Shown here in pieces: positions 1 to 14,100 of a stretch of DNA of 64,000 bases (its first letter is position 1; the number at the start of each line of letters is the position of its first letter). Source of the DNA: Cymbidium sinense (Eukaryota; Streptophyta; Magnoliopsida; Asparagales; Orchidaceae); assembly GCA_021442155.1 (NCBI GenBank), contig CM038214.1, forward strand, positions 55,274,514-55,338,513, in the 5' to 3' direction. The position numbers and the translations under genes were made by a program. The notes beneath the pieces were generated by a model, which was not told where the DNA came from, ran no database searches, and worked only from the letters and a program-made list of their open reading frames with translations.

Positions 1-1470
1 ATTGATTTTCATTTGTGCATTTATTGTGGTTTCTAGATAAACAATCTGTCATTTTGTGAGAAGTATTAAGGTTGCAAATGCATCGAGCATTCAACAAGCT
101 ACTCGTGTCTTAGCTCAATTAGAGCTCATTCATGGTAAATAGACTCAAGCTTGAACACCATCTTAAAATGCTTGAATCCAAGCTCACATTTAAATAAGCT
201 TCAACTTGAACACACACATGCTCACTCGGTTCATTTGCATCCTTAGAAATAATCAATATTATATGTGTGATTATAGGTGTACAAATTGAGAATGTATAGG
301 GGGTTTTATTTTATTTTTCTTTTCATTTTAGGTTTTTGATGGACATCCAATAGATTTTCAGCCCGTTAAGTTGATATGAAGAGCATTGCAATTGAAGGTA
401 GTCAAAAAAAAAAAATTTAGAATTTTGAACAAAAATCTGTTGAATTTTTGGTAGAAAATTCAGTCATAAATGCACTAGAATTTTAGTTGAATTCTGATTT
501 TGATGGTTTTCCCGGACTTTTCAACATTAATTTAATAAAACTATCCAAAGAAAATCCATCAAAAATTAGTTGTAAAACATTTTCAAACTTTTTATTTGTT
601 GGAATACATTTTTAACAAGCTATTTTTTGCCAAAAATCCATTAGTAATCAAAAGTTTTGAAGGAGATGCTCTTATTTTCGATGGATTTTTCTGTCGAAAA
701 AAGCATATTTTTCATAAGTGAAGCATTCAAAATAAACGCATCATTAATTTAACACAAAAAAAACTTAAATCAAGAATAGCTTTTATAATTATATGAGTCG
801 GAAGCAATCATAAGTAATAAATGCATGTATCAATAGAGGAATAATATACCTCATTTAAATGCTAAAATATTTGAATTTGATTACTAGCTTTTCTATTCAT
901 TCTATTTCTTTTTATTTATTATTTATAGTCTTAGAAATATTATATATTGTTCATAAGTTTTAGCATATTTATAAGACTATGTCATCTCATATCCTATCGA
1001 CTAACTATTTACTAATGATCGCTTTTAAGGTTGTATCATAATGTACCAAATATTTAGAAGAGAGAGTTACAAACCCCTTTTAGACAAAGACTTACCTCAT
1101 CAAATATTTCCCCCTCTCCTTATGCAAGTCATAATTTTGACTAACCTAACCCACATGACATTATCTTTTATAAACATCTTTTATTTTTAACATCAATATT
1201 TTTAAGTCTTTTTCAAAAACCTTTAGCATGGTAAGCACTTGTGAATAAACATGCTACATAAGAGAGTTTTAATGAAATATAATGAAGTCTACATTTGAGT
1301 ATTTACTATATATCATATTATAAAAATTTTCTCATCATTTAATAATATAAATATCCCAAATCTATCTAAAGGAGGGATTATATAAAAATAATAGTAATTT
1401 TATCGTAAATAGCATGTGCTAATAATATGGTTAATATAAAAAAAATTCTATAAACAAAAAACTTAATAAT
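1..1470. other. AT-rich non-coding DNA
   Basis: No open reading frame of note, no RNA gene and no terminal repeats are visible. The sequence is AT-rich with short A and T runs. Confidence 0.6.
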
Positions 1471-2348
1471 TGATATGGCACTAAAAATACTAATAGTCAA
1501 AGCACAAATCTTGATGTCAAAAGCAAGCTGATCCAAAGTTGAAACTAGTCGATCACTTAAAATATCATTGGAAACTCTAGGATATTAGTTAAATCCCTAA
1601 ATAGTTTTAATAATGGTGTTTATGATCAAATCGGCGTCTTGACGAGCCAGATTTAATAAGCCCAAGATCTCTTTATTCTGACTTCATTTGAGCATTCAAA
1701 TCCACAAAATATATCAAATGATCAAGGGAATCATCTTGAGTCATCTGATGGAGTGGTTTGAATTTTGCATGTATTTACGGAAATGTCTTCTCTCTAATCT
1801 ATAAATAGTCTCTCATTCTTCACATGAGGGGAGCCCAAGCTAAAGAGAAGAGAGAGCTCTAAAGCTTGAAAATCCTTCAAGCATAATCGTCACCGCCGAC
1901 ACCAACCACCGCCGTCCACCAACCACCGCCGACTGTCGCCACGGCCACCGCCGGCCTCCGCCATCAACCAGCCGTTATCACTACAACCACCGCCGCCGGT
2001 ACACTGCCACCGCCGCCGGCCATCTCCATTATCATCACCATCGCCAATTATCGCATCAAGAATGCCTGCTCACCATCACCGCCACCAACAATATATAGCT
2101 AATCGTCGTGATACCGTTACCGATTTTGAGATTCCCATTGTCAAGCTTTCTTATATACAATTTTGTATTCTGGTATCGGAAAAACTTTGTACTCCGAAAT
2201 AGATACATAGTAGAAGATTTTATCTAGGCCCGTAATTTTACCCTCTTCCTAGGGTTTTTCAGTAAAAAATGTTCCTTATTTTATTTCCAACTGTGCGTAA
2301 ATTTCCATTGAAGAAAGTTTTATTCTACCGCATGTTAAAGACACAACA
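1471..2348 (+). mobile_element. Solo LTR, copia-like
   Basis: The segment starts with TGATATGGCA and ends with CACAACA, so it has the TG...CA ends of an LTR. The five bases ATAAT stand immediately before it (1466-1470) and immediately after it (2349-2353), as expected for a target-site duplication. A TATA box (TATAAATAG, 1800-1808) is followed by a transcribed-leader-like stretch, a GC-rich run of CCACCGCCG repeats (about 1890-2050) and a 3' end typical of copia LTRs (CCTCTTCCTAGGGTTTTTC near 2241). No primer-binding site or second LTR follows, so this is probably a solo LTR left by recombination. The copia assignment is by resemblance only. Confidence 0.7.
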
Positions 2349-2353
2349 ATAAT

Positions 2354-4100
2354 TATTTGCTTTTATATTATAGATTGGGTATCTCAATTCAATGATTTGA
2401 TCTTCCTTGAGCCTAATTTCTTTAATTGTATCTCCTAGATATCATGTTCTTTCTTAAATAATCTAAAAATAATAATTTCTCAAATTATTACCTATTCTTG
2501 AATTATTTCTTGAAATTAAATTAATTATTCTCAAAATAATATTTTGACTTTAAAAAATTTCTGACCATTCAAGCCTTTAAACCCTACCAATTGAAAATCA
2601 AATCAATTTATTAAAAAAATATATATATGAAAATTAATTTTACGTCTATAAAATCATCTCAATTGGATGAGGGAATGAGAAAAAAAAAATCTTTTTATAT
2701 TTGAATTATACCTATAGTGGATTACTCTATTGTATTTATCTTAAAATCTATTATGTTATAGTTGTTTTGGTATGTTATATTGACCACTATTTTAATTATT
2801 GTACTATATTAAGTTTTATTAATCATTGTTAAATATTATTTTAATTTCATCAGAACATTGTTGAGAAATATTTCAATGTGTTAGAATATAATTTTATTGT
2901 TGCTTCAACAACATTCAAACATGATCTAACTTTTTTTTAATATTATTTGAATCTTGTTTGGACCAAAGTTAAGTCACTACAAATTTAAACTAAGTTCTAC
3001 ACAGTCAAATATGAGGGCATTTTAATTTAAAAGAAACTTTTGGACATATTTTTCAAAGAAAATAGACAAGTATGTTTCTCTAATTTTCACTATTAATGAG
3101 TATATATTTATAAATTTTAATTATATATTTTCTTTTATTTTGAATATTCCTTCAGCATTTTTAAAAAAAAAAGGCAAAACTCATGTAATATTATTTGAAA
3201 TCTTAAAAATTTAATACGATTCTATATAAAGAATGTAAGAGAAACAGAAAAATAAATAAATAAATAAATAATGACTTGAAAAAAAAAATAACAACGATTG
3301 AAAAATAAATAAGGTTTTTATTTATTTATATGGCTAACATCTAAGCTTTACTATTTACTTTTAAAATATTTTGATCTCTAAATTACATCCAAATATATGC
3401 ATAAAAAGTATATATCACATACAAAATAATTTTGATTGAATTTTTGATGTGACATAAAAATTTATATCTTGCATAAGTAAATATCAATGTAAACTTTGGA
3501 TATATAAATACATAAAAATTTTATGATATATATGTAAATTCATCTTAGAAAAATAGGCCAAAATATTAATTTGGCTAGAAAGCATAATATTAGCTTGATT
3601 GATCTTTTAGAATCCAAAACTAAACTATTTTGACATTTAATTTTTAAAACATAAAATAAGTAGCATGATTCTCTTATTTTAAAGAGTCAGAAATAGATCT
3701 TATATTAAATATCAAATATAAGGAAATAAATTTAATGAAAAAATAAACTTATATATATTAATATAAGTAGGTTGGAGGCTGATCTAAAATATAAAATTAA
3801 GATTCTTATAAAGTGAAATATAAAATATTTATGAATAGTCATTTAGATGAGATTATATTTGAGTAAACTATCAAATATATTTTTACAAAAATATAAGTAA
3901 AGACATATTTTAAAGGACATAATTATCAAAATATACAATAACAAATTATTAGATATTTTGAAATTAAGTGAATTTAATCATAAATGTAAAAATTAATACC
4001 TTCAAAATTATTTCCAAAAGTAAAAATCAAATCACCAAAAAAAAAAAATCCTTCAGCAAATTGTTTTATTAAAAATTTTCTATTTTTATTTGTGATGAGA
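2354..4100. other. AT-rich non-coding DNA
   Basis: Very AT-rich, with long stretches of A and T and an (AAAT)n microsatellite near 3251-3272. I see no gene or recognisable mobile element. Confidence 0.6.
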
Positions 4101-4214
4101 TAATTTCAATTAAATGACTCACTTCACATGCGCTGAACATGTCCATCCTAGGATAATGACCTAATATCTCTCACATCTAAATTGGTGTAATGCAACAAAC
4201 ACGCAAAATAAAAT

Positions 4215-4542
4215 TATAAAAGCTATACAATCCACTACAACATTAATATTTATCTCTAAAATTAGCAGGTATTCTTAAGAAAGTGGTCATCAACCAATGA
4301 CCATACAGTTTGCTGGAAAACACAGTGCAGCAAACCATGGAGCTCTTTACCTGTCTTCATTACATTATCCTTAAATGCACACAAAAAATAGAAGGGAACA
4401 CGCAATTCTCATCTTTCACCCTTTCTCTAATCATTATGTTATCGCCTTAATTTTCATATTTTTCTCTTAGTCCTCATCTTCATCAGGCGGCGACTGCAAC
4501 GGTGACGGCAAAGAGAAAAGTCCATTAACTTTGTTAAAGGAG
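4215..4542 (+). promoter_or_regulatory. Putative promoter and 5' leader of the DRM gene
   Basis: A TATA-like TATAAAAG lies at 4215-4222, about 320 bases before the proposed start codon. The sequence becomes less AT-rich close to the start (GGCGGCGACTGC near 4486), as in plant 5' leaders. The transcription start is not visible from sequence, so this is a position-based guess. Confidence 0.3.
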
Positions 4543-7500
4543 ATGGTAGATTTTTTTTGAGTCATTGATCTCACCTCCTCGAAAATGCTTGAAAATTTAT
4601 TTTAAAGCTCATTATGTTCTTTTAGAGTCAGAATAGTGATGAAAATGATAGTGATGATAAGGAGTTTACCTGGAAGAGTTATGACCATAATCAGGAAAGC
4701 CAAGCTGAAACTTCAAGGAAGGTAACATACTATACATGATGATGAAATTGAATTTGTTGTTACTTTGATGAAGGAGATTATAGATTTTTGTCACTGATCT
4801 CATTTCCTCAAAAATGTTTGAAAAACTATTTTAAAGCTTGTTATATTCTTTTTAGGGTCAGAATCGTGATAGAACTAATAGAGATGAAAAGGAGTTTTTC
4901 TGGAAGAGTTATGATTTTAAGCAGGTAAGCCAAGCTAACACTTCAGGGAAGGTAACATACTTTACCTAATGATGAAATTTAATTTGTTGTTACTTTGATG
5001 AAGGAGATTATAGATTTTTGTGACACTGATCTCATTTCCTCAAAAATGCTTGAAAAAATATTTTAAAGTTTGTTATGTTCTTTTTAGGATTGGAATCTTG
5101 ATGGAAATGATATTGATGAGGAGGAGTTTAGTTGGGAGAGTGATGATGATGAGCAGAATGGCCAAGCCAAAACTTCAGGCAAGGTAACATACTTTATCTA
5201 ATGATGAAATTGAATTTGATGCTTATTTGTGCATGACTTTAATTCAAAGTCTGAAGCACTGATTTACTTCTTGTTTTCCTGTTAGTGTTGTCGGTGTTTA
5301 GTTTTAATTATTCCTTGAACATTATTTATTAACAACATTAATGTGTTCTCTTAAGGCATGTGAAGCAGGACCTTCTCAGCCTAGCTTGTATTCCCAGTTC
5401 ATAGCTATGGGGTTTTCCAAAGACATGGTTGAAAAGGCAATTAAGAAAAATGGTCAGTATGTTGTTTTTTTTTCTCATCAATATTTAAAGATTTCTTCTT
5501 TTGTTATGATTGATGTTAGCTTATATAATCAACTTTCAGGGGAAAAAAGTTTCGAAGCCATTCTGGACACTTTGCTAACTTATTCAGTGAGTAGTATTTT
5601 AACTATGATTAGCTATTGAAGTTTGCCATTGGACATACATAGCATTTGGTTGATTCTCTGAATTTGTTGGAGCATCATTTCTACTTTTCAAGGTTTCAAA
5701 GGTTGGGAGTGTGATGAGTGTATTTGTTGGAACATTGCTTCTATCTTTCAAGGTTTCAATGGTTGGGCCTATCATGAGGCAATCTATATTAATAACCTAC
5801 TTACAAAATGCAAGTTTCTTAAAAACAATGATGGTTTTTCAATCCTTTGAATGTTATAATTTTATATCTCTTTCTATTCGGACAACAATCTTGATTAGTG
5901 ACATCACTTAACATTACTCTTCGTTCAAGCGCTCATTTATATAATTAACATTCTTTTGTGATCCTCATGACTGGAGGAATGATTATTAGAATGGTGGTAA
6001 ATTCTGCTATGATAGTAATTTTGTTCTATTGTCTATAAGTCTCCAATTAGAAGCTAGACACATTTTAGCTTCAAATCAAGGTTTCCTCCTATGATCGCTA
6101 AAATAGGCAAGGAAGTTTGTTGTGGCATGATCATTGGTTCTCTATTAGAAATATTAGGTTCCCTCATCCAACTCCCACTACCTTGTACAACATTTAGAAA
6201 TTCGTAGTTATGGTTGATGTTATGTCAATGTTCTTTTTTCTTGTCGTATCAATTTTTGAGTTTTTTTATTATGACTAGTGCTATGTCATGTCTTTGTTTT
6301 TGGGTAAACCTAAGTCATTGTGCTGAGATGGAGCTTTCCATATTCGGTTTATTTCATAGTTCAAAGACATTAAGCATAACCATCATAGGTAAGTTTTGAT
6401 TAGTATCAATTTACCATGAAAAGGTGGCCTTTGAACATCAACGAATTGTTTGGTGTTGTGCGTTTTATGGATTTTGAGGGTTTGTTTCTCTAGAGGTGCA
6501 TTAGCACCTTAACATTCATTGTCCATTGTACTTATAAGAAAAAGAGCTATCATCTATCAGTCAAGGGAGATGACTTGTGGCAATTTCCATTGAAGGGTTT
6601 GGTGAATCAAGGAGTAGCTTTGGAGGATGTTCCCTAATCATATGATACTACTTTTTGAGTTAATTTTATGTACACCTTTTAGAGAATCTAGGATCATATC
6701 CATAATATTTTATAACTTTGGTAAGTTAAAGGGGTTAATTTACTTTTAGATCATCTTGCAATATGTTTTCTTTTGACTTATGATTATTGATCTCAAGTAG
6801 TTCATAAAAAAAAAAAATCTTACATTACAATTCTCCTTAGTTTTTTTTTACATATTTTTTAGAATTACTTTTCTTTGGACTTATTTCCTGAAATGTATTA
6901 CATATATACAATCACATCAAAAATAACTAGCCTTTATCCTACAACGTGTGGTTAGCTACATGGATCATACATATATACAATCACATCAATAATAACTAGC
7001 CTTTATCCTACAACGTGTGGTTAGCTACATGGATCATTTTTCTCCAATGTATTCTATTAAGTGTAATCTCATTTAATCCTAATAAATTAAAGTCATTTTT
7101 TATACTTCCTAACTAAGTCTTTTTAGGCCTACCTCTACCTTTCTTAACATAGGCCAAATCTAATACATTTACTTTCCTAACTAGGCCATCAAACTACTAG
7201 TATGTTATGTGACCAAACCATATAAGATCACTCTCTCTAATCTTATCTTCCACTGAAGCTACTCCAACCTTATTATTATATATATATTCATTTCTCATTT
7301 TATCTTTAAGTAGAAAGTCACTTATCCACTTGAGCATCCTCATCTATACAATAGTTAACTTAACCAATATTCTATGCCATAAAGCATTACAGGTCTCATC
7401 GCCATCTTATAAACTTTTCTATTGAGCCAAAGCAGTACTTTCCTATCACACTATTGACCTCCATGTATGCACCATAAATCAAGTCAAGCTCACAAGGTGA

Positions 7501-8149
7501 ATTTAACGAGCTTCAGCGCGTAAATTGGAGATGAAATGCCCTCGACGATGCCGAAAATCAGTCGAAAAGACCTTCGATCGACGAACGGACTCCTTCATCG
7601 CGTTCAGAACGTCAAAATTGATCAGAATAGGCATCTTGCATAATTCGACGGTCTACCGATCAACAAGGGGGGTCTTCAAAGTGTTGACACACATTCGAGG
7701 TCGGGAAACTGTGATGATGCCCAAACGACCTCTATTCACAAAATTAATCGCATCGTTAGCGTCAAAACGTCAAAACTTATCAAATGATACTATTCGCACT
7801 CAATTCGGATGAGTATGCATGAGTATCGAGCAATCGGATACAATAGCACGCAAATTGGTGCTGAAATACAATAGACGACACCGAAAATCAGTCAAAATGA
7901 CCCCTGATTTGACGCCAACTTGAACCAAACGGCCTCCGATCGCAAAACGGACTGCGCCGTTGCGTCCGGAACATCAGAGTAATCTCAAATCGACATATAT
8001 ATTGTCTATGTGACGATATTGGCGCAAAATTCAAATTAGGACAAATAAAATAATAAAAATATATATCTTATAAATACCCCCCTTAAAACCCTAAACCTAG
8101 TTTGTCCTACTCTCCCAAACCCTCCACTGACAGTTCTCTCCCTCTCTCC

Positions 8150-8180
<31 letters not shown>

Positions 8181-11100
8181 CATCTCGCTGCTCCATTCAC
8201 TATGCTACGGTTTCAGGAGATTTCCTTTCAAAACCCATCACATTATAGCAATCACTGTTCACTGACTATAGACGAGATCGTTTCACGATGCACCCGGCGA
8301 CACTCGCATCAAGACTGTGACGCTGCCAATGCGCGCTCGCCAGAACTCAAGGAGCACCCACATGCGCCCGTAAGTGCCCATGAGCGCCCGCTGCGTTCTC
8401 ACATGCCCATGTCAGTTGGACCATAAGTACCCATACACGCCTTTCTTGGTGTGGCGGGAAAATTTGTACTTGCTTGCATGTGTATAAGTACATGTATACG
8501 CCTTTCTTGGCGTGGAGGGAAAATTTGTTTCGAGGCATCTGAGCCCCATACGTCATGCTTTTATACCACGATTCGCATTTGGGCGCCAAAGATACCCGGG
8601 TATCAGATAATGAATGATGCCGGATGCTACCAAAATCACAAACTTCACACCGACGGGGGTACCTACACAACTTGACATAAAATCATGATGCAATATAAAA
8701 TTGTTATTTAAACTAACATTGCAGGTGTATAAGTACCCGTACACATCTTTTTTAGCGTGGTTGGAAAATCTATTTCAGTAGATACTTTAGAGCCTCATAC
8801 ATGTCTTTCTTGGCATGGTGGGAATGTGCATTCAGGCTGTGATTTACACCACCCATGCACGCCTTTCTTGGCGTGGTGTAAGATATGCAAGTAGCCCCTA
8901 CACGGACGACGTCGGATGTCGCCAAATCCAAAACTTTTACACTGACATGAGGCATAAATTGCTTAATAAAAATTCAACAATAAAACTAAAATTAATATTT
9001 TAACTTAACATTTCAAGTATATAAGTACCTATACACTCCTTTCTTTGCGTGGGGAAATATGCTTCATACTGACTTCGAGACTATATATCTTTTCGACATG
9101 GTGAGATGGCATTCGTGGGTGTTTACACCACATACATACCTTTCTTGGCATGGTGTGGCCCCATTATACCATGTGGGATGATGTGAAATTGTCAAAATTT
9201 TATCTAAAAAATTTATACTTGCATACAAAACAAATAATATTATACAAATTCCTTAGACTTATATTAATGATAGTTGAAAGCACGTTGAATGCTTAACTTA
9301 GTTTGGATGTTACGGGTTGATTCTGGGGTCTAAGGTAAAGCTAACAAAACCTAAAAATTTAATAATGTTATTATAATATCTTCAACCTAATAAAATATCG
9401 AGTTTAATTCATATGATACAGATCTAATCCTCTATTACTAAATTAATGGAAAAGATCCAAATAAGAAAAAACAACCACCGAGAGGCGTGTTGAATGAAGA
9501 TTTTAACCAAGGGGGATGCTTACCATAAAAATATGCTTGCAATCTCAAATTGAATTAATCAAACTCAAGTATCAATGTAAATGTAAAATCAAATAAATCA
9601 CCAAATTATAAATGCTTAAATAAAATTCAAATTTTAAAGAACTTAAACTACAAATTAATTCACCTTCTACAATTGTTTGCTGAATGTGACAAATTAAGAA
9701 AGCTCTAGCTCGCAAAAGAGACAAAGTCAAATCAAGTACACAACTATATTTACTCTCAAATAATCTCATGCCAGGATGTGGTCCGGTCTTCGAATGTTGT
9801 AAGAGCTATATGATAGCTATTTAATTAGTCCTCTAACCGGTGATTATCGCCAAATGACCCCACTATATCGTCACCTGTATGTTCTATGGCTTTGTTTTTG
9901 AGTTATGAACCATGATACTGATAGGAAAAAAGCCCTCTATTAACTATGGTAGACTTAAGTCTGTCTCCTTAGACAAACGCCACACCAAGTCTACAATGAT
10001 TTTTTGGACGACGCAGGCCGACAGGATCCTTCTATCAAGTTGACACTTCTGGTAGACTAGGGACCACGTAACCAAGATGCGTAGATCTGCACGACGCCAT
10101 CGCTCCCCAACCATCCGCTTTAAGTTAAATAATGAATTTCATAAATTCTAAATTTCAAAACTCGCCGCTACTATATGCTATTATGATCTAACGACTAGCC
10201 TTAATCGAAAGTTCTCTAAACATTAAGAGGATAATTAACTATAAGTTTGCACTGGAAACGAACCATATCTAAAGTCCTCACAAAATGAAGGCAAAATCTC
10301 GAGTAGTGTCTTATCTACTATTGCATCTATCTTCTGAAAATTTCAATTTTAATTTACTCTCTTCATCGAGGTGATAATTTTGGAGCCCACACACACAACA
10401 AGCCCAAGGCATTCCTCCACTTCAATCCAATTTGAATTCTACTAATAACATCCCCATCTATATCACCATCACTTTGAACAACAAACTCAAGATATCTAAA
10501 ATGTTCATTCTTTTTAATGACTTGGTCACTAATTTGTCACAACCTCACCCATAAATCTTCTACAACTAAAATTATGCTACATGTATTCCGTTTTAGACAT
10601 ATTTAGATGAAATATGAAAGCTTTTAGACTTTAAGGTTGATCTCCATAATTCAAGTTTATCTTGAATTCCCTCTCTAGTCTTATCAACAAGAAGAATATC
10701 ATCAACAAAAAGCATATACTAAGGTACATCCTCTTCTAAATGTCTAGTAAGAACATCTATAACTTAAGCAAAAAAGATACGGACTTAAAGCCGATCCTTC
10801 ATATAATCCAATTGAAATAAAAATAATTACTTGGTCTATCCTCCTTGTGTTTGAATACAAGTGACAGCTCCAGCATACACATCCTTAATGACTTGAATAA
10901 AAGCAATATTAACTCTCTTTTTTAGAACTCTCTAAAACATTTTTCTTAGAACTTTATCATATGCTTTCTCAAAATCAAAAAAAAAATATCTTATGTAGAT
11001 CCTCCTTACTTTCTCTATACTTCTCCATCAAGCCTCTCAACAAACATATAGCATCCATAGTAGACCTACTCGACATAAATCCAAACTGGTTTTGAAAAAC

Positions 11101-14100
11101 TTCATAATCACGCTGTAATTTGTGTTGAATTACTCTCTCATAATTTTAATGTATCACACATTAACTTAGTTACTATATAATTTGCACATTCTTGTGCAAA
11201 ACATTTATTCTTATAAATAGGAACGAAAAAGCCCTTTTCCCACTCATCTAATATCTTTTTAGTCTTTTAAATAATTTAAAAAGATTCATAAGCCAAAAAA
11301 ATTCCTTGAGATCCTAACCATTTCATACTTCTATTGGAATATCATTAGGTCTTACTGCTTTTACACACTTCATCTCTCCAACCTAAGTTTTACTTATACA
11401 ACGATAAAAATAAATTTTTTTTATTTATGAATTAAAGTCGCTAAAGTCGATTATATATCATCCACCCTCTTCTAAGAAAATCATTTTATGATCTTCATCT
11501 TTAATATATTTCATTTGAACTAAATCTTTACTTCTCATATCCCTTGTTTGACAAATTTATGCATATCTCTTTCACCCTCTTTAGTATCTAATTTATTATA
11601 TAAATAAGTAAATGCTGAATTTTTTGCATCACATATTACTTTCTTATAATTCATACAAGCGACTCTACATCCTTTCAAGTTTTATGAGTTTTTACATCTA
11701 AACCAATTTTTATAACAAAATATCATAATTTTGATCTTTTTTTGCACATTTTGACTTGATCACCAATTATTTTTTTATTAATATGAGCTCTTTTTATTCC
11801 CCAAATATATTTTTTTTGTAACTTATTTAATCTCATTTGCTTTTTTTTCAACATAATATTAGCTTCCTCATGAACATCTCAAATCCTTTGTTCTTGTATC
11901 TTACTTTTAAACAAATTTTTATTATCATTTTTTAAATACCTCATGAAATCTTAGGATAATGCTTTGATTTATTTTTTATCTTCCAACCCTTTTATCTTAA
12001 AATCCAATAATAATGATGTTAGCTTAAACATTCACCTAGAATGACCTTATAATCTCAACAATACAAATGATTTATTTTTCTTACAAGAAAATAATCAATC
12101 TGTATTTTACTATATCCCATCTTATAAGTGATAATATGCTCATAATATAATCATTAGCTTTAACAACCTTAATCCAACTTTTAGGGTCCTAAATTTGTGA
12201 CTAGTTCAATTACTGATTCTAGAAACTTTACAATTTGAATTACAAAGATACAAAATAAGAATATACTTTAAAGATTAGGTTAATTTTAAAGATATCACAA
12301 CAACAAAATGATTTTTGTATTGTCATATTCTAGAATTGCCAACATTAAATCACAATTTTTCGGATATTAACTGATGATGATGATCTACTAACATGTTATC
12401 AATTTATATTTGAACTGTAGCTGTTAGAAGTATTGGAGTTAAAAACAAATAAAGGAATATTTCTTAAAACTTTGTAGCGACCACATATATATTTTTTTCA
12501 CTGAAAAAATTTAAAGCTCTAAAAACCATGCTTTTATCATATAAGACAACTTCCTTGTAAAATTTAAACCATTAAGCACTCATTATATCATCCTTTTTTT
12601 TTCTCTCTATGTTTCATGTAGTATTTCAAGGTCTCAATGTCTCTTAGAATAGCCTTTTAAAACAACTTAAAAAAAAACTCTCAAATGCTTAAAACCACCT
12701 TCAACAACTAGATTAAAATTCATCCAATAGTTAATTTGATTAGTAGCTAGTTGGTCTATGTAGAGACATTGCTGGGGTCAGATCAAATCGACTCTAGCAT
12801 GTGTGATTTCAGGTGAGTCTAGACTAATGATAAGAAATGAAATTATTATGAATTTTAGTTTTCAACATAATATATACACAAATTATATGATATCATATAT
12901 CAAAATCAATCTTTATAACTCAATTAATCTAAAAAAGCATGATTGATACTTAATTAACCTAATTAATTAATATGATGATATAATTTACATAATTATGCCT
13001 ATAAATTCACTGCATTTAATAAAAATTTTGAAATCAATTAAACTAGCTAGTATACATATGTAATAAACATCATAATAATGAGCTATTCAAGCACATGATC
13101 ATAAGTAATAATTAAAATAATTTTCACATGTAACAAAATTTGAATTAGATTAGGGATTGAAAATTAAGCTAAATTTTTCAGACATTTGAACTAATTTTGT
13201 TTAAAGTTCAAAAATAAGTAAGAATGTATCTGCTCAACTTTTATTGCTTTTATAATCCTTGAGCTTTTGGTAACATTAAACTCATTTAATTACACTGAAT
13301 CTAAACTACAGACACCCAGCTAATATTATCATTAGAGCTTGAGATTTCAACTTAAGTTTTCTTAAAGTTTACTATTGAGCTCTCTCCGAGTGAGTAATTT
13401 TTCAAGTTGCTAGTGGCAATCTCTCGTCATTTTTAAGGTTGCTAGAATATGAATACCAATAATGATTTAGAGCATTCAATTTGATTTTAGCTTAATAGGG
13501 TACATTTAGGTCTATTTAGATTAAGTGGTCTAATTAGTCACATTAAACTTGTTGGGTAGTTTGGTCATTGCAGGCATTCAAGGTTGAGAAAAATGTTTGC
13601 AATTGTTTCTTGCTTAACCGAGATGCGTATCACACTCTAAGCATCCCATAATTACATTCCCATTGAAGTTTTGACAAGTTTTGGGTTGGCAATTCAAAAG
13701 TTTTTCACGCATAGAATACTTTAATTTATTGGTGAAAAATCTTCGAAGACAACAATTATTCTAAGAGATCTTGAAGACCCTTACAAATAATGGTAGTGGA
13801 TGGATTTTGCCAAGAGTTTGTTAGAGAACGTGCTTTTGAATCAAAGGCTACATTCATGGTTCCAAAAACTATTACCATAATAGTAAGTATTTATAAGGAA
13901 ACAAATAATGTTGATAGTTTAGCCTTCAAAATGCTTGTAATCTTTTTTTTTTTTCATTCTTTGTTAATTTTTTAGTCATTGGCCAATCATTTTAACTGAG
14001 TTTTAGTTAGTGTATAGTCTTATAACAATCTATCAATTTATTCTTTCAAACTATTCAATGTCAGTTACGGACCAATTTATTGAAGCTTCTAAAGTGCAAA

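Noticed and set aside
5711..6399. Open frames of 66 and 61 codons after the first UBA exons
   Set aside because: They lie in the intron after a clear GTGAGT donor, show no family resemblance and contain no splice-consistent continuation.
7525..8426. Basic open frames of 95 and 74 codons
   Set aside because: They fall in duplicated GC-rich LTR-like DNA and do not resemble each other or any known protein.
8425..9185. CRISPR-like array
   Set aside because: The recurring unit is a short hairpin at irregular spacing within longer diverged repeats, in a plant nuclear context.
8425..9185. Hammerhead ribozyme in the hairpin array
   Set aside because: I looked for the CTGATGA and GAAA core boxes in the expected arrangement and did not find them.
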